Assembly: GCA_043810355.1 (NCBI GenBank)
Contig: JBDROB010000024.1
Coordinates: 1 to 21,461, forward strand
Reading direction: 5' to 3'
Source: JAZDHV01 sp043810355
GTDB taxonomy: Archaea > Nanobdellota > Nanobdellia > Woesearchaeales > JAGVYU01
Length of the DNA stretch: 21,461 nt
The translations under genes and the position numbers were made by a program. Shown one piece after another: positions 13,866 to 21,461 of this stretch; within the stretch, counting starts at the first letter, position 1, and each line of letters starts with the position of its first letter. Below the pieces are notes generated by a model that had not been told where the DNA came from, did no database searches, and worked only from the letters and a program-made list of their open reading frames with translations.

Positions 13866-15350
13866 ATGAAATTCAATAAAAAAAAGGTTGCTATTGAGCT
13901 AGAAGAAATATTGATCATAATCTTGATTATATTGAGTTTCCTTGAATTCTTTGGATTATTGTTTGGTGAGCTTGATTTTATAAAAAAAATTATATCATGG
14001 ACTGTCTTAGGATTTCTTCTTTACCAGGCTTCAATAACAAAAATATTTTTTGGAGACAAGCATAAACTTATGGATTTGAGCTTAATAATTGCATTTTTCC
14101 TATTATTGGCTAAAGATTTGGTCTCAATATCAGGAATAATTATTGAGAAAGGAGGTATAGATTTCTTTACACCTATTCATATTATTATTTACAACAATCT
14201 TTGGGTGATTGAGACAACTGGATTTGTCATTGGCTCATTGGTCATAATCTTCTCAAGCATTTTCTTGACATTTAATCTTCATGTAAAAAAACCAAGCATT
14301 ATCCATGTATTACATGATGCTGGAATTCCAAAATCATTTTGGAAAAAGGTTGAGAGATTCCTGATTGTTTTCCTTGTTTTAAATGCATTTTTCACATTAG
14401 TCTTTAATTTAGTGATGGAATGGCTTGCTATAGCAATAGACTCATCTTTAATGGTCTTTACAGTTATAATATTCTTAATATTGTTCTTGAAAAAACATGG
14501 CAGAAAATTCAGCATCCATTCTGCCATTTTTAAGATTGCAGAGACTTCTGAGAGTTTTTATCAGAATTTCATCAATCTTTTTCATTCCAAAAAAAGGATA
14601 TATCTTGGTTTTTCAGGATTGCTTGTACTTCACCTAATAACAGATATTGGTGTTTTTATACTTCCCTATCTTTTTTCTTTCCAAGATCTATTCTATTTTG
14701 GCAATTCACAATTAACCTCAATATCATCAAGTGTCTCAATTTTTAGCTTATATACAGAGCAGATCTTGAACTTGTCAGTTCTTGAGATAATCAGCCTAAC
14801 CTATCTTTATTTCTTTAATATTGTCGCAATAATAGTGCTGCTTATCTCTCCTGCATATATCTGGAGAAGAATATATAAAAAAGAAGGATTCAAAATAGGA
14901 CAGATTGACCTTGCACTCTTTTATACATCAATATTGACATTTCTAATTGCACCTCTGTTTGCCATAGATAAAATAAGCAGTCCAGGATATATTGGAGTGA
15001 GTCTAACAACAATTCCAATAAATGTAATATTTGATTTTTACATAATCATGCTATTCTCAATCTTATTTGGGTTAGTAATATTCTATCTGGGGTATAATCA
15101 TAAATTAAAAAATATTCTTATAATCCTTGGATTAATAATCATTGCACTGTTTTTTAGCTATTATATTTTTAATTATTTCTTAAGCAGTATCAATTATTAT
15201 ATCTCAAGCATAATGATCCTTTGGAAATGGAATAAATTCTTTATTGCCTCAATATTTGGACTTTTTTTTGTAATCACATCAGCTGCTTATGTCTTTGGAT
15301 GGATTGTCTTTTTATTGGAAATAAAAAAGGAGTATAAGTATATCAAATGA
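13866..15350 (+). CDS. Uncharacterised polytopic membrane protein, about 12 TM
   Basis: I do not recognise this 494-residue protein. About twelve hydrophobic helices can be drawn, near residues 13-33, 40-57, 70-92, 112-138, 165-188, 192-210, 245-268, 305-330, 345-366, 380-405, 410-432 and 455-480. Basic loops such as KKHGRK and RRIYKKEG favour a cytoplasmic side. No transporter signature, catalytic motif or ATP-binding site is visible. The composition is very rich in Ile, Leu and Phe. It overlaps the next gene by 4 nt (ATGA), so the two products are surely co-translated and probably act together at the membrane. A channel, a flippase-like protein or a scaffold for the following surface protein are all possible. 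Confidence 0.8.
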   Translation: MKFNKKKVAIELEEILIIILIILSFLEFFGLLFGELDFIKKIISWTVLGFLLYQASITKIFFGDKHKLMDLSLIIAFFLLLAKDLVSISGIIIEKGGIDFFTPIHIIIYNNLWVIETTGFVIGSLVIIFSSIFLTFNLHVKKPSIIHVLHDAGIPKSFWKKVERFLIVFLVLNAFFTLVFNLVMEWLAIAIDSSLMVFTVIIFLILFLKKHGRKFSIHSAIFKIAETSESFYQNFINLFHSKKRIYLGFSGLLVLHLITDIGVFILPYLFSFQDLFYFGNSQLTSISSSVSIFSLYTEQILNLSVLEIISLTYLYFFNIVAIIVLLISPAYIWRRIYKKEGFKIGQIDLALFYTSILTFLIAPLFAIDKISSPGYIGVSLTTIPINVIFDFYIIMLFSILFGLVIFYLGYNHKLKNILIILGLIIIALFFSYYIFNYFLSSINYYISSIMILWKWNKFFIASIFGLFFVITSAAYVFGWIVFLLEIKKEYKYIK

Positions 15351-16828
15351 AGATTATACAAAATTTAAAAGAGTATTTTGTTCTAATAACATTCACATTA
15401 ATGATATCCACTTTAATGCTTGGGTCTATCAACATCGGAATCACAGGGATGTCGACTGTAGCAGGTATTGCAACAGATTCAACAAGTGATGAAACTCAAG
15501 CAGATATTTTAGGATCAATACCTGACATAACTATTGTTGAAGGAGATACACATAATTTTTATCTATTTGATCATATTTCTGACACTGTGCTATCCAATGC
15601 AGGAGTGGTTTTCTCATTGGTTGGAGTGACAAATGATAATCGTTGCGGAGTTTCTGTTTCAATTAGTGGATATGTCTCAATTGATCCAAATGATGGATTT
15701 TATGGAGATTGTGATGCAAAAGCCAGGGTAGATACTGTTCAAGATATTTATGATGAAGAAAGCTTTAATATTAATGTTGTTCAAAGGCAAGGGAATGAAG
15801 GTGATGACTCAACTACTCCTCCAACAACTACTCTTACCACTACTACAACAACATTGAAGATTACGACAACTACTATTTCTACTACTCCAACAACTAATCC
15901 TAATAATCCTACTACTTCTACAACTTCTACAACTTCTACTACAATTTTGTCTAATGTCCTTTCTACAAGTACTACTTCTAGCACTACTTCTACTACAATT
16001 TTAACCAATACTCCTACCACACATCCTGATACACCTATAACTACAAATCCAGATACAAATATTCCAAACAGCAATACAAATATGCCTGATTCAGTATCTA
16101 AAATTCCGAGAACAAGTGGAATCAGTGCAGCAGAATCATTAGAAATAAGACAAGACATTGAGAGAGCAAATGAAAATATCATAACTATGGATCTGTCTGA
16201 ACAAGGGTACGATGAAAGGGTTATTGACATACAAACAGTTGATTATTCTTGGATAAAAAAAATAAAAGTACTTGACGAATTATCTGATGACCTTGCATAT
16301 TATGAGGGAATCATCAATCCAGAAGAGGATGAGAACAAACAAAAAATAAGGCATCAAGAAATTGAAGATTACACAAAGAAAGGGTATAATCAAGCAAAAA
16401 AATCTGTTAAAGTCGATAAAGATGTTGGAGTGATTGAAAAAGATAATATTTCTATTGTCAGTATTACATTAAATCCGATAAAAGGGCCAGTCTATAATAT
16501 ATCCATATATGAGCTGATTCCAAAGAATATTGCAGAATCATCATCTGACCTAATATTTTTATCTACTGGAAATTCTGAAGTCAAGATAATAAAAGATGAT
16601 CCTTTGATTGTCTGGCATGTTTCAGTTCTTGAAGATGAGACAAAACTAAGATATGGTATAAGAGACACAGAAAAAGATATTCTTGATGAGACAAAAACTG
16701 TTGCGGTGATGGATCCAGTAGAAGATGAAAAGTCAACATTAAAAATTATGTTGACTGCAATAATGTCAATTGCAATAATCTCTATGGTATTATTTATTAA
16801 GATTATCCATAAGAGTGTTTCAGGATAA
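15347..16828 (+). CDS. Anchored surface protein with Thr-rich stalk
   Basis: A 493-residue protein with an N-terminal hydrophobic leader (about 10-30). A cadherin/Ig-like domain (about 53-146: IPDITIVEGDTHNFYL ... DEESFNINVV, with two Cys) is followed by a Thr/Ser/Pro/Asn stalk (about 155-237), probably heavily O-glycosylated. A mixed domain (260-455) includes VYNISIYELIPKNIAESSSD and a DPLIVWHVSVL segment of a type I have seen next to the membrane in archaeal surface proteins. A C-terminal TM helix (466-486) and short basic tail end it. The start overlaps the stop of the 12-TM gene by 4 nt. The Thr-rich DNA makes a long valine-rich antisense frame that is not a gene. A hairpin with T7 overlaps the stop codon. 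Function is unknown; the layout fits an adhesin or an S-layer-associated sensor. Confidence 0.8.
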   Translation: MKIIQNLKEYFVLITFTLMISTLMLGSINIGITGMSTVAGIATDSTSDETQADILGSIPDITIVEGDTHNFYLFDHISDTVLSNAGVVFSLVGVTNDNRCGVSVSISGYVSIDPNDGFYGDCDAKARVDTVQDIYDEESFNINVVQRQGNEGDDSTTPPTTTLTTTTTTLKITTTTISTTPTTNPNNPTTSTTSTTSTTILSNVLSTSTTSSTTSTTILTNTPTTHPDTPITTNPDTNIPNSNTNMPDSVSKIPRTSGISAAESLEIRQDIERANENIITMDLSEQGYDERVIDIQTVDYSWIKKIKVLDELSDDLAYYEGIINPEEDENKQKIRHQEIEDYTKKGYNQAKKSVKVDKDVGVIEKDNISIVSITLNPIKGPVYNISIYELIPKNIAESSSDLIFLSTGNSEVKIIKDDPLIVWHVSVLEDETKLRYGIRDTEKDILDETKTVAVMDPVEDEKSTLKIMLTAIMSIAIISMVLFIKIIHKSVSG

Positions 16829-16865
16829 GATTTATAGGATTATATTTAATAATAAATCTTTTTGT
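16827..16865 (+). terminator. Hairpin plus T7 overlapping the stop codon
   Basis: AAGATTTAT (16827-16835) and ATAAATCTT (16852-16860) form a 9-bp stem with a 16-nt loop, and the T-run extends to 16865. It begins inside the TAA of the preceding gene. The stem is AT-rich and weak, but the position and T-run fit a transcription end. Confidence 0.5.
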
Positions 16866-17025
16866 TACTATTTTTATTATTGAAGCAATTCTTAAACTTT
16901 TATCAGATGCAGAAAACCTTTAAAAAAACCGAAAAGATTAAATAAAATAAAAATAATTAAGTCAAATATGTTAATTAAAATCATATCTATATTTTTTTTA
17001 ATCAAGATTATAATCCTATTTTAAT

Positions 17026-17055
17026 AATACAATATCATAAAATACAATATCATAA
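17026..17055 (+). repeat. Perfect tandem duplication of a 15-nt unit
   Basis: The unit aatacaatatcataa occurs twice back to back, ending 25 nt before the methyltransferase ATG. It spans the expected promoter region of that gene, so it may duplicate an initiator or operator, or be simple slippage. The rest of the 252-nt gap (16829-17080) is AT-rich and holds no gene I can support. Confidence 0.8.
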
Positions 17056-17080
17056 ACATATTTTGATAATATAACCAATA

Positions 17081-17884
17081 ATGGAACAAAAAGATTGGGA
17101 AAGAACAGCTGAATTGTATCATGAGGAGGTTGTGAGCCCTTTTTATGGAGATGTAGAGAACCCTCTTCTTGATGAGCTGAGCAATGTAGAGAACAAGAAA
17201 CAAAAGAGTGTTGCTGAATTTGGATGTGGAATGTTCTATCTTTGCGATGACTTGTCAAAGCAGTTCAAGCAAGTGCATGCAAGTGATTTCTGCCAAACAT
17301 TTGTCGATAAGGCAAAAAAGAGAAGCAAGGATTATAGCAATGTCACTTTGAAAAAAGAAGATATGAGAGAATTAAAATATAAAAACAAATTTGATGTCAT
17401 AATCTCAGTAAACTCTTTGATAATGCCCTATAATGCTGATATAAAAAGATCATTGGCAAATCTCTATAATTCCATCAAGAAAAAAGGCAGGTTCTTCTTG
17501 ATTGTGCCTTCAATGGAGTCTGTATTATATCATGGAATGCTCTTATTGGACTATAAATTGAATGAAAGCTGCAGTGAGAAAAAGAATGGGAAAGAAGAGC
17601 TTAAGGATAAAGAGTTGAAGAAGATAGAAGGAATTGCGAGAAGTGCTGCAAAAAGAAAATTTGAATTAAAAGATTATGACCTGTTTCTTGGTCATTATAA
17701 ATCAGACAAAGAGGTCCAAAAGTTTTACTATAAGCATGAAATTGAATATCTCCTGAGAAAATCTGGGTTCAAAGACATCAGATTCAAAAAAGTCAAATAT
17801 CCTTGGGGAAAAGATATAAGTGATTATGAAGATTTTCCTGAAGAAGAGCCTATGTGGGACTGGGCTATCAGCGCCAAAAAGTGA
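17081..17884 (+). CDS. Class I SAM-dependent methyltransferase
   Basis: A 267-residue cytoplasmic protein with the Rossmann-type methyltransferase core. Motif I is VAEFGCGMF (44-52), an acidic residue ends strand 2 (Asp69 in HASDF), Asp94 sits in the motif III region (KKEDMRELKY), and motif IV is FDVIISVNSLIMPY (104-117). A basic region (about 160-205, rich in Lys and Glu) and a C-terminal extension with a tryptophan-rich end (MWDWAIS) may bind the substrate. The substrate cannot be told from sequence. It lies just upstream of the GH130 and GT4 genes. Methylation of a sugar or glycan end is thus an attractive guess, but the GH130 gene has its own promoter, so the link is weak. Confidence 0.85.
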   Translation: MEQKDWERTAELYHEEVVSPFYGDVENPLLDELSNVENKKQKSVAEFGCGMFYLCDDLSKQFKQVHASDFCQTFVDKAKKRSKDYSNVTLKKEDMRELKYKNKFDVIISVNSLIMPYNADIKRSLANLYNSIKKKGRFFLIVPSMESVLYHGMLLLDYKLNESCSEKKNGKEELKDKELKKIEGIARSAAKRKFELKDYDLFLGHYKSDKEVQKFYYKHEIEYLLRKSGFKDIRFKKVKYPWGKDISDYEDFPEEEPMWDWAISAKK

Positions 17885-17897
17885 ATTTCTTCAAAAC

Positions 17898-17908
17898 ATT
17901 TATATATC
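17898..17908 (+). promoter_or_regulatory. TATA box giving a leaderless GH130 message
   Basis: The string catttatatat is centred about 26 nt upstream of the ATG at 17929, exactly the distance for transcription to start at the start codon. There is no Shine-Dalgarno motif. Confidence 0.65.
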
Positions 17909-17928
17909 ATTAATATGAATATTTTGTT

Positions 17929-18990
17929 ATGGTCATAGTAAGAAGAGAGGGGATACTTCTAAAGCCAAGAAACCTGGAATTTGAGAAGAACGGAGTCCTA
18001 AATCCAGCATGCATAAAAAAAGGTAATAATGTTCATATGTTCTACAGGGCTGTGAACAGCAAAATGGTCTCAAGCATCTGCTACTGCAAACTTGAAGGGG
18101 CTGTAAAGGTTGTTGAAAGATCAAATAAACCTATATTAGAACCTGAATTTGAATATGAAAGCCATGGAATAGAAGATCCAAGGATAGTAGAGATAAATGG
18201 AACATATTACATGACTTATACTGCATATGATGGAAAAAATGTTAGGATAGCGTATGCAACAAGCAAGAATTTAAAGGACTGGAAAAAACAAGGCATCATC
18301 AGTCCAGACATCACATATGATGAGGCAGAGAACATATTTCGGAAATGTAGCACTAAACTTAAAGAAAGGTATTTTCTATTTGAATCCTATTTCAAGGATA
18401 TTGTCGGCAAAGATGTCCAATTGTGGAACAAGGATGCGATATTGTTCCCAAAAAAGATCAAAGGGAAATTTGCATTGTTATACAGGGTCCTGCCAGACAT
18501 ACAGATTGCATATTTCAAAAATTTCAAAGATCTTACACTTGATTTCTGGAAAGAACAGTTCAAGAGCTTGAGTGATCATGTACTTCTTGAATCCCAGTAC
18601 TCATTTGAAAGCAGAAATATAGGAGGGGGGTGCCCTCCGATTGAGACAAAAAAAGGATGGCTGCTGATATATCACGCTGTCGATGACATGGACAGGGGAA
18701 AAATTTACAGGGGTGGAATTGCATTATTGGATAAAAATGATCCTCAGAAAGTCATATACCATCCTTCCTTACCATTCTTTTCTCCAATGGAAGGATGGGA
18801 AAAGCAAGGAGTGATAAAAAATGTAGTGTTTCCGACTGGTGCTGTCATTTTTGGAAATAGGCTTTATGTGTATTATGGTGCAGCTGACAAATACATAGGT
18901 GTATTGAGGCTTCATATGGATGAATTGCTCCATGAGATTGTTCAGAAACAAGTGCAATTTATTGAATGTGATGAGACCTGCACATTTTAA
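17929..18990 (+). CDS. GH130-family mannoside phosphorylase/glycosidase
   Basis: A 353-residue five-bladed beta-propeller of the GH130 family. Diagnostic motifs are GIEDPRIVEINGTYYMTYTAY (80-100), whose Asp83 is the expected proton donor; FYRAV (38-42); GGGCPPIETKKGWLLIYHAVD (232-252); GGIALLD (262-268); and the closing VYYGAADKYIGV (314-325). Family members act on beta-mannosides, either by phosphorolysis that releases mannose 1-phosphate or, in some branches, by hydrolysis. Basic residues at the phosphate site would decide between them; His249 and several Arg and Lys residues are present, but I cannot align them with certainty. It is followed by a GT4 glycosyltransferase with its own promoter region. 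A GH130 gene beside this GT type suggests a module for making and recycling a mannose-containing oligosaccharide or reserve glycan. There is no signal peptide, so it acts in the cytoplasm. Confidence 0.92.
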   Translation: MVIVRREGILLKPRNLEFEKNGVLNPACIKKGNNVHMFYRAVNSKMVSSICYCKLEGAVKVVERSNKPILEPEFEYESHGIEDPRIVEINGTYYMTYTAYDGKNVRIAYATSKNLKDWKKQGIISPDITYDEAENIFRKCSTKLKERYFLFESYFKDIVGKDVQLWNKDAILFPKKIKGKFALLYRVLPDIQIAYFKNFKDLTLDFWKEQFKSLSDHVLLESQYSFESRNIGGGCPPIETKKGWLLIYHAVDDMDRGKIYRGGIALLDKNDPQKVIYHPSLPFFSPMEGWEKQGVIKNVVFPTGAVIFGNRLYVYYGAADKYIGVLRLHMDELLHEIVQKQVQFIECDETCTF

Positions 18991-19002
18991 TCAGAGAAGT
19001 CA

Positions 19003-19010
19003 TTTTTTTT
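19003..19010 (+). terminator. T8 run after the GH130 gene
   Basis: Eight T lie 13 nt past the stop codon of the GH130 gene. A poly-T stretch without a hairpin is a usual archaeal termination signal, and it argues that the GT4 gene is transcribed separately. Confidence 0.5.
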
Positions 19011-19063
19011 GTAATTTAAAATCACTACCCTGCAATGAAATGGATTTATCAATATTTTTCAAT

Positions 19064-19076
19064 AAAACTTAAAAAG
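19064..19076 (+). promoter_or_regulatory. Candidate TATA box of the GT4 gene
   Basis: The string aaaacttaaaaag lies about 33-45 nt upstream of the ATG at 19109. It would start transcription near 19096. The match to a TATA consensus is only fair. Confidence 0.35.
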
Positions 19077-19108
19077 ACTGACTTTTATTCTATTAAATAA
19101 GATTTATT

Positions 19109-21319
19109 ATGGAGAAAGAAAAATCATCATCAATATTGTATGTCGCAACATATCCACCGCGTGAATGTGGAATTGCAACATTTACTCAAGACCTCTCAAT
19201 GGCAATGGATAAGAAGTTCTATCCCAGGATCAGGTCAAGGATAATGGCAATGAATGATGACAGCACAAATATCTACAATTATCCAGGCAAGGTTGCGCTG
19301 CAGATAGAAGACACAAATATCCAAGACTATATTGATGTAGCAAAAAAAATAAATGAGATGGATGATATAAAACTAGTGAGCATCCAGCATGAGTTTGGCA
19401 TCTTTGGTGGCGAGTATGGGAGCTATTTGATTGCTTTCCTTGAGCTCATAAAAAAGCCAGTGGTCATAACATTTCATTCTGTCCTGCCTGATCCTAATGA
19501 CAGGCTTAAAAAAATAGTCAAGGCAATGGATGAAAGGGCAGACTGCTTTGTAGTAATGACTAAGAAAGCAATTGAGATATTGAGAGAAGATTATGGAGTG
19601 AAGTCAGACATCACAATAATACCTCATGGAATCCCATCAATAAATTTCCAAAAAAGCGAGAATACAAAGACAAAACTTGGTTATAAAGATAAAATATTGT
19701 TGTCATCCTTTGGAATGCTCAACAGAGGAAAGGGATATGAATATGTGATTGAAGCCCTTCCAAAAGTTGTAAAAAAATTTCCAAACCTTCTATATATTAT
19801 TGTCGGCGAAACCCATCCTGTAGTAAGAAAGCAAGAGGGTGAAGAATACAGAAATTCTCTTAAAGAAAAGGTCAGGGAATTAGGCCTTCAGAAAAATGTA
19901 AAATTCTACAACAAATATGTCACCTTGTCAGAGATAATAACTTATCTTAAAGCAAGTGATATTTTCATGTCAACATCATTAAATCCAAATCAGATCACAA
20001 GCGGAACATTAGTATATGCAATGGGTGCAGGAAGAGCAGTGATCTCAACCCCTTATCTTCATGCAAATGACATCATCAATGAAGAGAGAGGTGTATTAGT
20101 CAATTTTGAGGATCCAAAATCATATGCAGATGCAATCATCAAATTATTAGAGGATCCTGAAAAAAAAGAGTTTATGGAAAAAAACACTTATTCATACACT
20201 AGACACATGACCTGGCCAAATGTTGCATTAAAATATGAGGAGATATTCAGCAAATACATTGATTTATCAAAAAAATATGAGCATAACCTTCCATTAGTCA
20301 AGCTGAACCATCTCCAAAAGATGACTGATGAGTTTGGATTGATCCAATTTGCAAACTACTCATATCCAGATATTAAATCAGGATATACACTTGATGATAC
20401 ATCAAGAGCGATGATAGCCATGTGCATGAGCTACAATCAATCAGATGATATATCAAATCTGAAGCTGATAAAGACTTATCTTAATTTCATAAAATATGCT
20501 CAGAAAGATGATGGAAGGATCTACAATTTTATCGATCAGAACAGGAATATAAATCTTTCTCATTGGAGTGATGATCCTCATGGAAGAGCCTTATGGGCAT
20601 TAGGATATCTGATCAACACAAAGAAAATACCAATTGAAATGAAAAAAGAGGCTGAAATAGTATTTATTAATGGACTAGACATAACACAGAGTATCCAATC
20701 ACCCAGAGCAGTGTCATTTATCATATCAGGCTTATATTATTTCAATCAAGCAATACCTTCTGATGATATTGTGAACAGGATCAGAAAATTTGCAGATTTC
20801 CTGGTCTCCTTATATGACCATAACTCATCAGATGAGTGGCAGTGGTTTGAGACATATCTGACTTATTCAAACAGCAAATTGTCTGAAGCATTATTTTATG
20901 CATATAATGCAACTAAAGAAGATAGATATCTGAAAGTGGCAGAATCAACCTTAAAATTTCTTATCTCATTGACTTTTGAAGGTGAAGTCTTTGGTCCAAT
21001 AGGGCATGATGGATGGTATTTCAAGGATGGGAAAAAAGCACATTTTGACCAACAGCCGATTGACACTGGTGCAATGGTCCAGACACTGAATTTTGCTTAT
21101 AATATAACAGGAAATGAGGAATATAAAAATTTGTCATATAATGCATTTATGTGGTTTTTAGGAAAGAATTCATTGAATCAAGTTGTCTATAATGAGTCAA
21201 CTGGTGGCTGCCATGATGGAATTGGAAGCAGTGCCATCAACCTAAACCAAGGTGCTGAATCAACTGTCTCTTACTTATTAGCGAGACTGAGCCTGGGCAA
21301 TAGTGCAGATATGCAGTAA
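19109..21319 (+). CDS. GT4 glycosyltransferase with C-terminal helical (alpha/alpha) domain
   Basis: A 736-residue cytoplasmic protein in two halves. Residues 1-395 or so form a GT-B fold glycosyltransferase of family 4: PPRECGIATFTQDL near the N-terminus, QHEFGIFGG, IIPHGIPS, FGMLNRGKGYEYVIEALP and ISTPYLHANDI ... ERGVLV for nucleotide-sugar binding. The usual EX7E motif is absent. The aligned stretch reads NPNQITSGTLVYAMGAGRAV, with Asn/Gln and Tyr where Glu is expected. Residues 400-736 form a helix-rich domain with repeated aromatic and Asp motifs (GYTLDDTSRAM, SDDPHGRALWALGYL, EWQWFETYLTYSN, DTGAMVQTLNFAY) typical of (alpha/alpha)-toroid glycan-active domains. The pairing with GH130 suggests synthesis or handling of mannosides. 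The donor is probably a nucleotide-mannose, which is inference. The gene ends 8 nt before the palindromic element at the window edge. Confidence 0.9.
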   Translation: MEKEKSSSILYVATYPPRECGIATFTQDLSMAMDKKFYPRIRSRIMAMNDDSTNIYNYPGKVALQIEDTNIQDYIDVAKKINEMDDIKLVSIQHEFGIFGGEYGSYLIAFLELIKKPVVITFHSVLPDPNDRLKKIVKAMDERADCFVVMTKKAIEILREDYGVKSDITIIPHGIPSINFQKSENTKTKLGYKDKILLSSFGMLNRGKGYEYVIEALPKVVKKFPNLLYIIVGETHPVVRKQEGEEYRNSLKEKVRELGLQKNVKFYNKYVTLSEIITYLKASDIFMSTSLNPNQITSGTLVYAMGAGRAVISTPYLHANDIINEERGVLVNFEDPKSYADAIIKLLEDPEKKEFMEKNTYSYTRHMTWPNVALKYEEIFSKYIDLSKKYEHNLPLVKLNHLQKMTDEFGLIQFANYSYPDIKSGYTLDDTSRAMIAMCMSYNQSDDISNLKLIKTYLNFIKYAQKDDGRIYNFIDQNRNINLSHWSDDPHGRALWALGYLINTKKIPIEMKKEAEIVFINGLDITQSIQSPRAVSFIISGLYYFNQAIPSDDIVNRIRKFADFLVSLYDHNSSDEWQWFETYLTYSNSKLSEALFYAYNATKEDRYLKVAESTLKFLISLTFEGEVFGPIGHDGWYFKDGKKAHFDQQPIDTGAMVQTLNFAYNITGNEEYKNLSYNAFMWFLGKNSLNQVVYNESTGGCHDGIGSSAINLNQGAESTVSYLLARLSLGNSADMQ

Positions 21320-21327
21320 AACGGCTG

Positions 21328-21461
21328 CGTTGAAAAAGTCTCCGTCCGTGCCATGTTTGCCATTGTTTGCCGTAGGCAAACATGGCATGGCTGGACGTAG
21401 CTGACCATGTTCCCATGATTCATTATGGGGTTATGGTCAGCGAAGTAGGAGATTTTCAACG
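21328..21461. repeat. Structured palindromic element with terminal inverted repeats (three-way junction)
   Basis: Terminal arms CGTTGAAAA (21328-21336) and TTTTCAACG (21453-21461) are perfect inverted repeats. They extend through TCTCC (21339-21343)/GGAGA (21448-21452) after a 2-nt bulge. Inside are two hairpins: 21343-21397 with a perfect 12-bp stem GCCATGTTTGCC/GGCAAACATGGC, and 21400-21441 with GCTGACCAT/ATGGTCAGC, a symmetric gtt/gtt internal loop and CCCAT/ATGGG. The whole folds as a three-way junction. It is clearly richer in G+C than its surroundings. The left flank ggctgcgttgaaaaagtc resembles ends seen on many insertion sequences. The best calls are a MITE-like or IS-derived palindrome, or a structured RNA. 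The window stops at its last paired base, so its true end is unseen. Confidence 0.75.

Noticed and set aside
15781..16230. 149-aa minus-strand frame, rich in valine
   Set aside because: It is the antisense of the Thr-rich stalk (act/aca codons read as valine codons on the other strand) and has no domain.
21271..21459. 62-aa minus-strand frame across the palindromic element
   Set aside because: It reads through inverted repeats and into the end of the GT4 gene; no domain and no start signal.

Overview
The window is AT-rich DNA from an archaeon. The evidence is a diphthine synthase (diphthamide exists only in archaeal and eukaryotic EF2), an FtsZ with an archaeal-type tail, a pilin with a class III signal peptide, TATA-type promoters that often sit about 26-30 nt upstream of the start codon (leaderless messages), and a tRNA-Gln with a bulge-helix-bulge (BHB) intron. 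Large modular Cys- and Thr-rich surface proteins, compact gene spacing and a small helical UBA-like cytoplasmic tail suggest a DPANN-type archaeon (Woesearchaeota/Pacearchaeota-like). That placement is an inference.

Layout. (1) 57-5888, +: a tight unit of a 54-aa AbrB-like DNA-binding protein (TTG start, missed by length-filtered ORF calling), a type IV pilin-like protein and a 1720-aa surface-anchored subtilase carrying metal-binding, PKD-like, beta-helix and LamG modules. (2) 5908-7657, +: a sodium/calcium exchanger-family protein and a nitroreductase; the nitroreductase is preceded by direct repeats. (3) 7665-10466, -: a clan GH-A lipoprotein glycosidase and FtsZ, separated by two identical 51-nt hairpin-plus-T-run units. 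(4) 10828-13569: diphthine synthase (+), a divergent ROK kinase (-), tRNA-Gln(UUG) with a 21-nt intron (+) and an AlkD-type DNA glycosylase (-). (5) 13676-16828, +: tRNA-Gln(CUG), then an overlapping pair made of a 12-TM protein and a Thr-rich surface protein. (6) 17081-21319, +: a SAM methyltransferase, a GH130 glycosidase/phosphorylase and a large GT4 glycosyltransferase with a C-terminal helical domain. (7) 21328-21461: a highly structured palindromic element that runs to the last base of the window.

How the parts fit. Two themes dominate. The first is the cell surface: pilin, giant protease, Thr-rich anchored protein and lipoprotein glycosidase, as might be expected of a cell that lives in contact with others. 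The second is glycan metabolism: GH130 beside a GT4-helical-domain protein, the GH-A lipoprotein and the ROK kinase. The rest is housekeeping (ftsZ, dphB, tRNAs, alkD). The best candidates for something undescribed are the three-way-junction element at the right edge, the twin hairpins after ftsZ, the AbrB-pilin-subtilase unit, and the GH130/GT4 pair whose GT lacks the usual EX7E glutamates.
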